Below, in pieces: positions 41,970 through 51,199 of a stretch of 64,000 nucleotides of DNA. Each line of letters begins with the position of its first letter. Within the stretch, counting starts at the first letter, position 1. Position numbers and translations under genes: made by a program. The DNA is from Fusibacter_C sp942493125 (GTDB taxonomy: Bacteria; Bacillota; Clostridia; Peptostreptococcales; Acidaminobacteraceae): contig OW818667.1 in assembly GCA_942493125.1 (NCBI GenBank), forward strand, positions 1,798,001 through 1,862,000. Reading direction: 5' to 3'. The notes under the pieces were generated by a model. That model worked only from the letters and a program-made list of their open reading frames with translations, was not told the origin of the DNA and did no database searches.

Positions 41970-42644
41970 ATGAAAGATTATAACATCTTCGATATCATAG
42001 GACCCATCATGATCGGTCCATCCAGCTCACATACGGCTGGCGCTTGTAGAATCGGCTACACGGCGCAAAACATCATAAAAGCACCTATCACAGAAGTCAT
42101 ATTTACACTCTATGGCTCTTTCGCAAAGACATATAAAGGGCACGGTACAGATATCGCATTATTAGGAGGTTTTCTCGGTCTAAAGCCCGATGATGAACGC
42201 CTCGTTGACGCTTTTAAAATCGCTGAAAATCGCGGTCTAAATTATAGATTCGAAATCTCAGAAGATGAAACGTCACATCCAAATACAGTTCTAATCTCAG
42301 CTAAAACCAATCGTTTGGAGCTCTGGGAAATCGTCGGTGTCTCCATCGGTGGCGGCAAGATGATCATCAAAGCCATCAACGGCATAGATGTCCAGTTTTC
42401 TGGCGATTACAATACTTTGGTCACGCATCACAAAGACAGCACCGGTATGCTCTCAAAAATCTCCACCATATTGTCTGAGCATCGCATCAACATCGCCTTC
42501 ATGAAATTGTATCGTGAAGAAAAAGGGCAAATGGCCATCGGCATCATTGAGACCGACGAGCGCATTGAGGGCATCGTGATCGAAGAGCTGATGAAAGTCA
42601 GTGGCATGATCAATGTCAATTTAATAGAAAAAGTCTACGATTAG
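41970..42644 (+). CDS. sdaAB: L-serine dehydratase, iron-sulfur-dependent, beta subunit
   Basis: 224-residue regulatory/substrate-binding subunit of the oxygen-sensitive [4Fe-4S] serine dehydratase. Opens with 'IFDIIGPIMIGPSSSHTAGA' (serine-binding), then a central domain and a C-terminal ACT domain ('HHKDSTGMLSKISTILSEHR'). The frame is open to 41910, but ATG 41970 has a perfect AAGGAGG 5 nt upstream and matches the family start. sdaAA follows after 9 nt. The reaction is L-serine to pyruvate and ammonia. Confidence 0.95.
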   Translation: MKDYNIFDIIGPIMIGPSSSHTAGACRIGYTAQNIIKAPITEVIFTLYGSFAKTYKGHGTDIALLGGFLGLKPDDERLVDAFKIAENRGLNYRFEISEDETSHPNTVLISAKTNRLELWEIVGVSIGGGKMIIKAINGIDVQFSGDYNTLVTHHKDSTGMLSKISTILSEHRINIAFMKLYREEKGQMAIGIIETDERIEGIVIEELMKVSGMINVNLIEKVYD

Positions 42645-42653
42645 GAGGGCCTT

Positions 42654-43538
42654 ATGAAATTCGCATATGGGTATGAAATTATTGATTATTGCAATGTAAA
42701 CCAACGCACGTTACACGAGGTATCCCTCGCGTTCGAAATAGAAAAGACAGGTCGTAGCTATGGCTATATCAGGGATTATCTTAAATCGGTCCTCAAAGTC
42801 ATGAACAACGCCGTACAAGCAGGCATCAATGACACTGAAGATAAAATAAAGGGAAAAATCATCGGCAATGACAGCGTTCTCATGAAAAAGCGCATCGATA
42901 CGTCCCGCACAGTCTGTGGTGAGACGATCGCCAAAGCGGTTGCCTATGCACTCAGCACGATGGAAGTGAACGCTTCCATGGGTAAAGTCGTCGCTTCACC
43001 AACTGCAGGGTCATGTGGCGTTTTGCCAGCAGTTTTGATGACCACAAAAGAACGATTCAATCTCACCGAAGAGGATTTGCTTGAGGGGCTACTTGCTGCA
43101 AACTTGATCGGGACCATCGTCGCGAGAAACGCGACGATAGCAGGCGCCGAAGGCGGCTGTCAAGCTGAAGTCGGAACGGCTTCGGCGATGGCTTCCGGTG
43201 CGGTGGTGCACATGATGGGTGGGACGCCGGAGCAGGTATTCAATGCCGCAGCTATGTGTTTCAAGAACTTACTCGGCCTCGTTTGCGACCCAATAGCAGG
43301 TCTCGTTGAGAGCCCTTGCGCCAAAAGAAATGGCATGGGCGCTGCCAATGCTCTGATGTGCGCAGAGATGTCTCTGGCTGGCATCAAGAGCGTCATCCCC
43401 TTCGACGAAGTTGTGGAAGCGATGTACCGAATCGGCAAATCACTGCCACCATCACTGAGAGAAACGTCACTTGGCGGGCTCGCAATGACTAAGACTGGTA
43501 TCCAAATCAACACGGAACTCTTTGGTCAAAAAAAATAG
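42654..43538 (+). CDS. sdaAA: L-serine dehydratase, iron-sulfur-dependent, alpha subunit
   Basis: 294-residue catalytic subunit binding the [4Fe-4S] cluster. Recognisable: 'VVASPTAGSCGVLPAVLM', 'GAEGGCQAEVGTASAMASGA', 'CDPIAGLVESPCAKRN' (cluster cysteines), and 'MTKTGIQINTELFGQKK' at the end. Normal length. Uses a GGAGGGC site before the ATG. Together with sdaAB it degrades L-serine to pyruvate; with DsdA in the same window, D- and L-serine converge. Ends at a strong terminator. Confidence 0.96.
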   Translation: MKFAYGYEIIDYCNVNQRTLHEVSLAFEIEKTGRSYGYIRDYLKSVLKVMNNAVQAGINDTEDKIKGKIIGNDSVLMKKRIDTSRTVCGETIAKAVAYALSTMEVNASMGKVVASPTAGSCGVLPAVLMTTKERFNLTEEDLLEGLLAANLIGTIVARNATIAGAEGGCQAEVGTASAMASGAVVHMMGGTPEQVFNAAAMCFKNLLGLVCDPIAGLVESPCAKRNGMGAANALMCAEMSLAGIKSVIPFDEVVEAMYRIGKSLPPSLRETSLGGLAMTKTGIQINTELFGQKK

Positions 43539-43618
43539 CACCTATAAAAAATAACTCACTTAAGATGCATTAATAAATTGAACGATAATCATGATAAATT
43601 AGACACTAGTTACAAATC

Positions 43619-43693
43619 AAAGAGCCAAATCCCGTTAGAAGCACATGACATAATCGTCGATGCATCTGATGAGGATTTGGCTCTTATTTTTTT
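43619..43693. terminator. terminator after sdaAA
   Basis: AAGAGCCAAATCC (43619-43631) pairs with GGATTTGGCTCTT (43673-43685), then ATTTTTTTT. The large loop contains further small dyads. Also serves convergent msrA. Confidence 0.85.
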
Positions 43694-43704
43694 TATAAAT
43701 GTTA

Positions 43705-44178
43705 CTAATCCAACTTGATATGGCAGTAGCCACCTGGATTTTTCTTTAGGTAATCTTGATGGTATTCTTCGGCTGGATAATAATAATTCACTGGTTCAAT
43801 CTCAGTTACGATCGGTTTCTCGTATTTGAGTTGTTCAGCGGCCTTGGATGCTTCGATCACTGGAACATCTTCAGCGTCATAATAATAAACGCCTGTGCGG
43901 TATTGAGAGCCGATATCGCCACCTTGACGGTTAAGAAGTGTCGGATCGATGACTTTCCAAAGATGTGTCAGCAGTGTATCAAGTGTGATGCGCTCAGGAT
44001 CATATTCGATGTAGAGCACTTCTGCATGGCCTGATGTGTTGGAGCAAACTTCTTTATAAGTTGGTTCTAACGTATGGCCGTTTGCATAGCCAACTTCCGT
44101 TTTTAGTACACCGTCGTAGCGTTTGAAATATGCCTCCATACCCCAAAAGCAACCACCGCCTAATACAATTTTTTTCAT
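43705..44178 (-). CDS. msrA: peptide methionine-S-sulfoxide reductase
   Basis: 157-residue MsrA. The catalytic cysteine is in the N-terminal GGGCFWGMEAYF, followed by 'GVLKTEVGYANGH', 'EVCSNTSGHAEVLYIEYDP' and 'RQGGDIGSQYRTGVYY'. No MsrB domain is fused, and no separate msrB is nearby. Uses thioredoxin for reduction. An AGGTGAAAGC site precedes the ATG. Single gene. Confidence 0.95.
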   Translation of the reverse strand: MKKIVLGGGCFWGMEAYFKRYDGVLKTEVGYANGHTLEPTYKEVCSNTSGHAEVLYIEYDPERITLDTLLTHLWKVIDPTLLNRQGGDIGSQYRTGVYYYDAEDVPVIEASKAAEQLKYEKPIVTEIEPVNYYYPAEEYHQDYLKKNPGGYCHIKLD

Positions 44179-44251
44179 GCTTTCACCTCGTAATTATTAG
44201 AGTCGTAGATACATATTATTGTGACTTGTGCAGAATGTAACTTGATTTGAT

Positions 44252-44932
44252 TTACTTTACTTGATTTGTATTGAGCTGTAAATCTCTAAGTGATGCTAAG
44301 TCTGCCTCTATCGGCCTTAAAAAAGCTCTCGCAGGTAGGCCTTCAACACCCACTATTTTCAGTGGTACACATAAAAAATTATACCTTCCAGACTCTATTT
44401 CTGCAAGTGCCAGACCTTCGATAATATAAATGCCTGCTCCCAACAAGATGTTATGTGTTGGATGTCCTGGTGCATTGCGCTCTATACCTAGCGCATCGAT
44501 GCCCACGGCTTTAATACCACACTCTTTGAGATACTGCGCACCTCTGGCATTTAAAAAGTCGTATTCAAAATTGAAGGCGGTATCAAAGGAATTTTTTGTT
44601 TTAATGAGGACGATATCGCCTTTTTCGATAGTTGCGCGTTTTAAAAAAACATCATCCACTTCATGGTTTTTTTCACCGCTAAAGTCTACGACGATACACT
44701 TGCCATTGACACTGCTTAGTTCAAAATCATCTGACGTGTGTCCATCCTTAATGATGTGCTTAGGCATATCAATGTGTGTGCCCGTGTGCAAGTCCATACA
44801 GATGCTGCTTTCATGGTGCCCATCAACTTCATGCGTCGCACGAACTATGAACTTAGGCATCTTTTCCTCTTTGTTCTTATAAACCATAATGCTAGGCGAA
44901 ATCGCCATTGATACATCGATCCAATCGTTCAT
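44252..44932 (-). CDS. cyclase family protein (kynurenine-formamidase-like metal hydrolase)
   Basis: 226-residue hydrolase with the family zinc motif in 'SICMDLHTGTHIDMPKHII' (HxGTHxDxPxH-type, with the first H as L-H-T-G-T-H). Further signatures are 'DIVLIKTKNSF' and 'AVGIDALGIERNA...HNILLGAGI'. The family hydrolyses N-formylkynurenine or other cyclic or amide substrates. ATG 44932 overlaps the zwf TGA as ATGA, so it is translationally coupled to zwf; an earlier ATG at 44953 is less likely. A link between pentose phosphate enzymes and this family is not obvious; lactone hydrolysis of 6-phosphogluconolactone is a tempting but unsupported idea, as no pgl is next to zwf. Confidence 0.87.
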   Translation of the reverse strand: MNDWIDVSMAISPSIMVYKNKEEKMPKFIVRATHEVDGHHESSICMDLHTGTHIDMPKHIIKDGHTSDDFELSSVNGKCIVVDFSGEKNHEVDDVFLKRATIEKGDIVLIKTKNSFDTAFNFEYDFLNARGAQYLKECGIKAVGIDALGIERNAPGHPTHNILLGAGIYIIEGLALAEIESGRYNFLCVPLKIVGVEGLPARAFLRPIEADLASLRDLQLNTNQVK

Positions 44933-46293
44933 ATAGGCCTCACAATTCCCCATTTTTCATCTACTACTTTCATGATTTCTTCTTCTGTTCTATAAATATA
45001 TAGTGGTTCAAACCGCTTGACATGACTCACAGAATCTATGATGCGCCATGAACTTTCTATCTCATCCCACCTCGTAAAGAGAGCTGAATCGTCATGAATG
45101 ACGTCCGAAATGAGCTTCTCATAAGCTTCGGCAGAGTTTCCAACAATATTGCACATGTGACAATAATCCAGCTTCATGGGCATCGTATATGCCTGAAGGC
45201 CAGGTGCTTTGCCATTGAACTGAAGCACGATGCCCTCTCTTGGAAATATTTCTATCTTCAGCATATTTTTTTCTGGACGCCCTTTTTCAAAAAAACAATC
45301 TGAGTCTTTGAAAGTTACGACGATCTCAGCTAATTTCTTCGACATTTTTTTACCGGTAATTAGATAGAATGGCGTATTGCGCCAGCGCTGTGTCTGAATA
45401 TATGCTTTCAGTGCCACAAACGTCTCCGTCTTGGAATCGTCTGGAATATCCTTTTCATTCAAGTAACCCTCATACTGGCCAAAGATGATTTCATCGCTTA
45501 TCTGAAGGCTTTCAAAAACCTTTACCTTTTCATTTTTGATCAACGTGTCGTTAAGACCCATTGGCGCATCCATGGCAATCAAAGCAAGCGTCTGGAATAG
45601 GTGGTTTTGCACCATGTCCTTCAAAGCACCTGAGCGATCGTAGTACCCACCTCGTTGTTTGACCGTTTCCGATTCTAGAGCGAGAATGTGTATGCTCTCT
45701 ATATTTTCATGGTTCCAGATGCTCTCAAATATCTTGTTCGCGAATCGTACCGTCAGTATATTTTGTAGCATTTCTTTTCCAAGGTAATGGTCGATCCGAT
45801 AGACCTGTGATTCCTCAATGGACTCCAGAAGCATTCGATTGTAAGCCTTGGCCGTTTCAAGGTCTTCGCCAAATGGCTTTTCAAACACAATTTTGGACCT
45901 CATATCCCCGCGGACGATCATCTGTTGTTCGATTAAAGCATGCGCAATAATCGGAAAATAGTGTGGCGCTGTTGCCAAGTAGAAGATTTTCTCTCCATAA
46001 ATCGGTAGCTGCAGGCTGTCGACATATAGCTTAAAGTCAGCAAAGCTCGACTCGATGGAAAAGTCCATCGCATAATAGTGCACATTTTCCGCAAACGTGG
46101 ACCATCTTGGATACTGACCCTCTATTTTGTTGCGAATTTCCCCTACAAAAGTGGCGTTCTCATAAAACCGTCTGCCTACACAGACGATGGTAAACGGCTC
46201 TAACAGTTGTTCTTCCTCATATAATCTATAAAGTGCGGGAATCAGTTTTTTTGTTGTCAAATCCCCCGTCGCTCCAAATATTGTCACTAACAT
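44929..46293 (-). CDS. zwf: glucose-6-phosphate dehydrogenase
   Basis: 454-residue enzyme of the oxidative pentose phosphate pathway making NADPH and 6-phosphogluconolactone. Motifs: nucleotide loop 'IFGATGDLTTKKLIPALYRL', substrate/catalytic 'RIDHYLGKEML', 'FEKPFGEDLETA' and 'QNHLFQTLALIAMD'. Length is a little short of the usual 480-500 but includes the C-terminal domain. 15 nt downstream of gnd and overlapping the cyclase gene. Confidence 0.95.
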   Translation of the reverse strand: MLVTIFGATGDLTTKKLIPALYRLYEEEQLLEPFTIVCVGRRFYENATFVGEIRNKIEGQYPRWSTFAENVHYYAMDFSIESSFADFKLYVDSLQLPIYGEKIFYLATAPHYFPIIAHALIEQQMIVRGDMRSKIVFEKPFGEDLETAKAYNRMLLESIEESQVYRIDHYLGKEMLQNILTVRFANKIFESIWNHENIESIHILALESETVKQRGGYYDRSGALKDMVQNHLFQTLALIAMDAPMGLNDTLIKNEKVKVFESLQISDEIIFGQYEGYLNEKDIPDDSKTETFVALKAYIQTQRWRNTPFYLITGKKMSKKLAEIVVTFKDSDCFFEKGRPEKNMLKIEIFPREGIVLQFNGKAPGLQAYTMPMKLDYCHMCNIVGNSAEAYEKLISDVIHDDSALFTRWDEIESSWRIIDSVSHVKRFEPLYIYRTEEEIMKVVDEKWGIVRPI

Positions 46294-46308
46294 GTTATCG
46301 CCCCTATT

Positions 46309-47208
46309 CTATGACTTGTATACCTTATGCCCGCCAAATTGATTGCGCAGTGCAGCAACGGCTTTTTCGGTGAAACGAATATCGTCCTTTGACTTGTAAC
46401 GTGCAAAGAGCGATTGCGTAATCACTGGCGCCGACACTTTGAGTCTGATTGCTTCTTCAAGCGTCCAGTCCGCTTCTCCAGATGCGTCAACCCGTCCTAT
46501 GATGTCATCTAAGTTTGCATCTTCTCTGAAAGCTTCATGCATCAGTCGCATCAAAAGGCCTTCGATGATTGAGCCATTGCTCCAAACTTTAGAAACTTTT
46601 TCAAAATCCAAATCATATTGTGAGGCTTTCAAAATGTCGAAGCCTTCACCGATAGCTTGCATCATGCCATATTCGATACCATTGTGGATCATCTTTACAT
46701 AGTGGCCACTACCTGATGGCCCAAAGTATCCATATCCATCTTCGATTGATATTTTTTCAAATATTGGTTCAATAAAATCGACCGCTTCACGATCGCCACC
46801 TACCATCAAGCAAGCACCGTTTCTCGCACCACTAATTCCGCCACTCGTTCCAACGTCAACATAGTCAATGCCAATGTTCTTTAGTTTTTCATATCTCGAC
46901 ACCGTATCTTTATAATATGAGTTGCCCCCGTCTATGATAATATCCGATGGATTCAGTAGTGGTATGAGTGATTCGATCATAGCGTCAACTGGCGCACCAG
47001 ATGGGACCATGAGCCATATCACACGACGTTCATCACCAAACGACTTGACGAGCGTTTCGATATCATAGACGCCTTGAACACCTTCTTTGATTATTTCTTC
47101 AACTTTATCTTTTGACCGATTGGTGGCAATCACTTCTATGCCACAATCTTTCATATTGAGCGCCAATGCATAACCCATTTTACCCAAACCGATTAACCCT
47201 ATCTTCAT
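46309..47208 (-). CDS. gnd: 6-phosphogluconate dehydrogenase, decarboxylating (short GndA/YqeC type)
   Basis: 299-residue short-form 6PGDH. Signatures: 'IGLIGLGKMGYALALNM', 'IDGGNSYYKDT', 'VGTSGGISGARNG' and the catalytic 'GSGHYVKMIHNGIEYGMMQ'. Short forms of about 300 residues are typical of many Firmicutes and often use NAD. The frame is open to 47244, but ATG 47208 has GGAGGC upstream and begins the canonical MKIGLIGLG. First gene of the gnd-zwf-cyclase operon. Confidence 0.94.
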   Translation of the reverse strand: MKIGLIGLGKMGYALALNMKDCGIEVIATNRSKDKVEEIIKEGVQGVYDIETLVKSFGDERRVIWLMVPSGAPVDAMIESLIPLLNPSDIIIDGGNSYYKDTVSRYEKLKNIGIDYVDVGTSGGISGARNGACLMVGGDREAVDFIEPIFEKISIEDGYGYFGPSGSGHYVKMIHNGIEYGMMQAIGEGFDILKASQYDLDFEKVSKVWSNGSIIEGLLMRLMHEAFREDANLDDIIGRVDASGEADWTLEEAIRLKVSAPVITQSLFARYKSKDDIRFTEKAVAALRNQFGGHKVYKS

Positions 47209-47234
47209 TTCGACTCGCCTCCATTGTTTTCGAA

Positions 47235-47248
47235 TATTATGCAATTTC
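47235..47248 (-). repeat. solo degenerate copy of the GGAAATTGCATAATT motif
   Basis: ATTATGCAATTTC on the plus strand, in the gap between dagK and gnd. Flanks differ from the consensus (no CC), so it is a weaker copy. Confidence 0.35.
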
Positions 47249-47265
47249 TATAAGTATTTACCCAA

Positions 47266-47311
47266 GTTCGGCAAATAAAAAACGCATTTAGAAATTAATT
47301 TCTAAATGCGT
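47266..47311 (-). terminator. terminator of the mutY-GNAT-dagK run
   Basis: A perfect palindrome, arms ACGCATTTAGAAAT and ATTTCTAAATGCGT (47282-47311), overlaps the end of dagK and its TAG stop. On the minus strand a run of six T follows. It separates dagK from gnd. Confidence 0.85.
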
Positions 47312-48189
47312 GCGTATGCATTGACTTCGATACAACCTTGGATGACATCAATACTAAGTGGCAGCTGTGGTCCCGTTTCACCATCTAAATCCGAGGTGAT
47401 GTCCTCTTCACAGGATACGGATACGTGCTTTGATTGAATATACTGGATATAGTCGCTCTTTGGATGCTCACCATTCCACACTTGTATCAGTAGTGGCATG
47501 AGCTCAAGTATTGGGCATTTTTTAAACACGAGTACGTCCAAAAGGCCATCGGCGATGTCCGAATAAGGAGCAAGCTTTCTAAAGCCACCTGCAGATCGTC
47601 CATTCATAACCAGAGCGAAATATATCTGCTCTTCAAGGACCAAATCGTCTACCTTGATGGTCGCGTGAAACGCTCTCAGTTTAGGTATTTCTTCGATACC
47701 TTTGATGTAATATGCCAAAACGCCGAGCACGTTTTTCGTTTGTTCATTGACGCGCTGGCTGATATCGACGAGATTGCCAAAACTGGCAACGTTGATAAAA
47801 TATTCGTCGTTGACCTTACCAATGTCACAAGGCACATAATGATCTGACAATGCAACATCGGTCATTCCTTCAATATCTTTGGGAATTTCGAAATACTGAG
47901 CAAAATCGTTGGCAGTACCCGATGGGAAAATCGCGATCGGACACTTGATGCCGAGGCGCATCATCAAATTGACGACTTGATGAACCGTGCCATCGCCACC
48001 TGAGACGATAATTTTTTTGTAAGTTGAGAAATCGAGTTTCTTCATGTAACTTTCAAGTAGTTCCATGTCCTTCATTCTATACGGGATGACTTGCATGCCT
48101 TCATTTTGAAAGCGCTCTATGACATAATCAAGTTGCGCTTGAAAACTTCTTGAGCCGGACTTAGGGTTGTATAATAATAGTACCTTCAT
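47302..48189 (-). CDS. diacylglycerol/lipid kinase family protein (DagK/YegS-like)
   Basis: 295-residue lipid kinase. Nucleotide motif 'IIVSGGDGTVHQVVNLMMR', then 'IAIFPSGTANDFAQYF' and 'GRSAGGFRKLAPYSDIADGL'. In Firmicutes DgkB phosphorylates diacylglycerol released during lipoteichoic acid synthesis; the LTA-synthase-like gene elsewhere in the window makes that role plausible. Overlaps the GNAT gene by 4 nt. The TAG stop lies inside the terminator palindrome. Confidence 0.9.
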   Translation of the reverse strand: MKVLLLYNPKSGSRSFQAQLDYVIERFQNEGMQVIPYRMKDMELLESYMKKLDFSTYKKIIVSGGDGTVHQVVNLMMRLGIKCPIAIFPSGTANDFAQYFEIPKDIEGMTDVALSDHYVPCDIGKVNDEYFINVASFGNLVDISQRVNEQTKNVLGVLAYYIKGIEEIPKLRAFHATIKVDDLVLEEQIYFALVMNGRSAGGFRKLAPYSDIADGLLDVLVFKKCPILELMPLLIQVWNGEHPKSDYIQYIQSKHVSVSCEEDITSDLDGETGPQLPLSIDVIQGCIEVNAYARI

Positions 48190-49031
48190 CGATTGACCTC
48201 TTCAATTTTTTCAACGTGGAATATTTGTTCGACAATTTCAAATCCTAGACTTTTATAAAGCGCTCCTGCAACAGGTGCGTCATATTGTAAATAGAGTGTT
48301 TTCTTATCCTTTAGAATCAATTGGTTGCACAAGTGCTCAAAACAGTTTCTTCCATACCCTTTTCCCTGTGCGGCTATTCGCGTTGCAACGCCAACTATTA
48401 TCGCAGAGTCATCGCTTTCATAATCGGATTGAGCGACAGTCACAAGTTTGCCATCGACATAACCGCCAATCGCTCTACCGCGTCCTGATTTTAATTTCTC
48501 AACCATATAATCAAAACTTGCAAACCCTTTGAACACTTCAAGATAGATTGCGATGACATCATCCAGATCATCAACAGTTAGCTCTTTTAACGTTAGATTA
48601 TTTATAGTCAGTTCTATATCAGCTTGTTCTTTTAGTGTCGACTTCTCATACAATAAATTACGAGGACGATACTGCTCAGGTGTACATGCTGCGATGAACG
48701 CACCATCGTGAACTATGGAGTCAACCTGCATGCTTTGAATCAACAACTTCAGCGGTGTCGTTACATATGCTTGCTTCCAAGGTATTTTATCAAGCAATAT
48801 AGCAAGGTCTTCTTTATAGTTTTCTATGTTAATACCCGGCTCATATATGATTTGTATGATACCAGTTTTTCTTAAAAATACGCCAATTATAGGCTTGTCA
48901 TCTTCTTTTAGCTGCCATACAGCCGCATAGCTTTGATGATTGTTGATTGAATAGCAGACAAAATAATTTTTTGCGGTGTCCTTCATGGCGAGCGGATACA
49001 ACTCTTCCGCTACGGCGTGTTCGAATGCCAT
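48186..49031 (-). CDS. GNAT-family N-acetyltransferase (two-domain)
   Basis: 281-residue protein whose C-terminal half (about 140-281) is a GNAT domain with motif A 'VGVATRIAAQGKGYGRNCFEHL' and 'LYLQYDAPVAGALYKSLGF'. The N-terminal half resembles a degenerate GNAT-like domain. Substrate unknown. Between mutY (1-nt gap) and dagK (4-nt overlap) in one transcription unit. Confidence 0.85.
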   Translation of the reverse strand: MAFEHAVAEELYPLAMKDTAKNYFVCYSINNHQSYAAVWQLKEDDKPIIGVFLRKTGIIQIIYEPGINIENYKEDLAILLDKIPWKQAYVTTPLKLLIQSMQVDSIVHDGAFIAACTPEQYRPRNLLYEKSTLKEQADIELTINNLTLKELTVDDLDDVIAIYLEVFKGFASFDYMVEKLKSGRGRAIGGYVDGKLVTVAQSDYESDDSAIIVGVATRIAAQGKGYGRNCFEHLCNQLILKDKKTLYLQYDAPVAGALYKSLGFEIVEQIFHVEKIEEVNR

Positions 49032-49032
49032 A

Positions 49033-50097
49033 TTATCCCTCTGACTTCATATTTTTTAAACCTAGTTGAATCGCGTCGATCTGCTTCGTAAATGCAGTAG
49101 GTAAAGCCTTCTCGTTCAACCGATCAAGCTGTACCCATTCACAAATGGGAAATTCAATAGAAATCTTATCATTTACATACAAAAAATACAAGATGGGTTT
49201 CCATTTGAGATGCGTAAATAGATGCGTACGCCCACTGTGTTTATAGACACACGTTCCTGAAATGCCGTAATTTTCTTCCAGCCATCTAGCAATTTGAATC
49301 TCCTCAGAACTTTCAGAATCTAATTCAACACTGGGAAACCCCCACAAATTGGCAAGTAGACCGTTATTTGAATTTTTTGTAATCAATACCTTATCGCCAT
49401 TAAAGACAATACAAATACCTAAATTAACGTCACGTTTAGACGGTTTAGGTGGCAGATTTGGAAATTTATCCACAGAATCCGTCTTAAAAGCCATACATAT
49501 GTTCGACAAAGGACACGCATTACAAGCCGGCTTTCTCGGTGTACATATCGTTGCCCCCAATTCCATGAGCGCTTGATTGAAATCCCCTGGTCGATCTGTC
49601 ATGAGTGCCATTGTAAGCTCCCGAAAAACCACTAAATTCTTGGATTGGTTTATTGGTAAATCTACTAAGTAAAGCCGTGCAATGACTCTGAGAACATTGC
49701 CATCGACTGCTGGTACGCGCTCACCATATGCGATACTCGCAATAGCACCTGCTGTATATGGACCGATTCCTGGTAGTTTCTGAAGATCTTCGGCAGTGCT
49801 TGGAAACATACCACCCAAGTCGTCCATGACGATTCGTGCACTCCTTATCAGATTTTTCGCACGTGAATAATAGCCCAATCCTTCCCACAATTTGAAAACA
49901 TCTGATTCTTCCGCTTTTGATAAAGCCATTACATCGGGATATTTATTAATAAATCTATTAAAATAATCGACGACTGTGACCACTTGTGTTTGCTGTAACA
50001 TGATTTCAGAGATCCAAACCTTATAAGGTTCCGTATCCTGACGCCAAGGCAAATCCCTTTTGACACTGTCGTACCAATTCAGTAACGCTTTTGACAT
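49033..50097 (-). CDS. mutY: A/G-specific adenine DNA glycosylase
   Basis: 354-residue DNA repair enzyme removing adenine opposite 8-oxoguanine. HhH-GPD core 'LPGIGPYTAGAIASIAYGE' with catalytic Asp in 'VPAVDGNVLRVIARL', the Fe-S motif C-X6-C-X2-C-X5-C in 'CTPRKPACNACPLSNIC', and a C-terminal Nudix-like domain (about residues 235-345) that recognises 8-oxoG. Also 'SEIMLQQTQV' near the N-terminus. Length is normal. First gene of a unit with the GNAT and dagK genes. Confidence 0.96.
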   Translation of the reverse strand: MSKALLNWYDSVKRDLPWRQDTEPYKVWISEIMLQQTQVVTVVDYFNRFINKYPDVMALSKAEESDVFKLWEGLGYYSRAKNLIRSARIVMDDLGGMFPSTAEDLQKLPGIGPYTAGAIASIAYGERVPAVDGNVLRVIARLYLVDLPINQSKNLVVFRELTMALMTDRPGDFNQALMELGATICTPRKPACNACPLSNICMAFKTDSVDKFPNLPPKPSKRDVNLGICIVFNGDKVLITKNSNNGLLANLWGFPSVELDSESSEEIQIARWLEENYGISGTCVYKHSGRTHLFTHLKWKPILYFLYVNDKISIEFPICEWVQLDRLNEKALPTAFTKQIDAIQLGLKNMKSEG

Positions 50098-50130
50098 GTA
50101 AACTCCTATGGCAGCTAAGCCTTTAAGCCT

Positions 50131-51027
50131 TTATTTGACGACGCAACTATTGCCGCCTTTGATCTTTGCTTTCTTGAGATAAGTATGCACACGCTCAATG
50201 AGGTTTTCCAAGTCTTCCTCTAGACGTATCAATGTGCCACCTATAGAGACAGAAAAATCTATATCTTTAGTAGGCATATTTCTTAGTACCGTGCCTTCAG
50301 AAACCACCCTAATTTTATCACAAATCGTTGCCAAAGCTTCCTTTGAGAGGTTCGAAAATCCAAAAATAAAAGCATCGTTTTCCCAACGCCCTATAATATC
50401 CGCTGACTTAAAACAGTGCTTAAAACTCTCTGTTAATAGTTTTAACACCTCATCACCAATTGATATCCCATAAGTGAGATTGATGGCTTCAAAATTATCC
50501 AGATCTACGATGGCGATACCGAATGGAATCCCAAATTTAGTATAATCGTTTAACTTCGATTCGAGAAAATGTTCGACCATCATACGATTTGGCAGATGCG
50601 TCAATGGATCAACTAAGATTTGATTGCCATGAGCGCCAATTTTTTTAAAGCGATCGATTGCAGGTGTACTTTCAATAAACATTTCAATGGAACCGACTAT
50701 TTTTCCCTCTTCAACGATTGGAACGGTTCGCAATCTAACCGGGATTCTATGTCCACGCTTATGTTGAAGGTAAATTTCCATCTCTCTAACTTTACCGTCT
50801 ATCATCGATTGACGTAATGGACATCCATCAAGACAGAGCATTCTTCCATGAACATCTATGTGATTCAGGATATCGTCATGACACATGGTACCAATGGTTT
50901 CATCAGATGAAAAACCAGTTAATCGCTTAGCGCCTAGATTCCAATAAGTGATTTTTCTATCAGTATCGACCATTATGACACCTTCATACAAGGTATCAAA
51001 AATCATTTGACAATCGCTTACAGCCAT
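50131..51027 (-). CDS. PAS-GGDEF protein with degenerate GGDEF motif
   Basis: 298-residue soluble protein. The PAS domain spans about residues 5-125 and contains 'CLDGCPLRQSM', a Cys pair common in redox or metal-binding PAS domains. The GGDEF-fold domain covers about 140-298 ('LTHLPNRMMVEHFLESKL', 'GIAIVDLDNFEAIN'). The active-site loop reads RWENDAFIF where RxGGDEF is expected, so both glycines and the catalytic acid pattern are lost (WENDAF). A diguanylate cyclase activity is therefore unlikely; it may bind GTP or c-di-GMP as a sensor or be a relic. No EAL domain. Confidence 0.88.
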   Translation of the reverse strand: MAVSDCQMIFDTLYEGVIMVDTDRKITYWNLGAKRLTGFSSDETIGTMCHDDILNHIDVHGRMLCLDGCPLRQSMIDGKVREMEIYLQHKRGHRIPVRLRTVPIVEEGKIVGSIEMFIESTPAIDRFKKIGAHGNQILVDPLTHLPNRMMVEHFLESKLNDYTKFGIPFGIAIVDLDNFEAINLTYGISIGDEVLKLLTESFKHCFKSADIIGRWENDAFIFGFSNLSKEALATICDKIRVVSEGTVLRNMPTKDIDFSVSIGGTLIRLEEDLENLIERVHTYLKKAKIKGGNSCVVK

Positions 51028-51199
51028 GACAACCTCCTAGTAATCAATAATCTGCATATCACTTAAAGTATATACCCAAATTGGCGATTAGGAGACAGTT
51101 AAATCGTCAAAATCGCACATTATAAAAAAAATTCACCTATCAAACTCTTTTTATATTATAATAAGATTATTCATAATAATAAATACTACGGAGCAATCT

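Noticed and set aside
44430..44882. 150-codon plus-strand frame opposite the cyclase gene
   Set aside because: Low-complexity Ser/Leu-rich translation antisense to a conserved hydrolase; not a gene.
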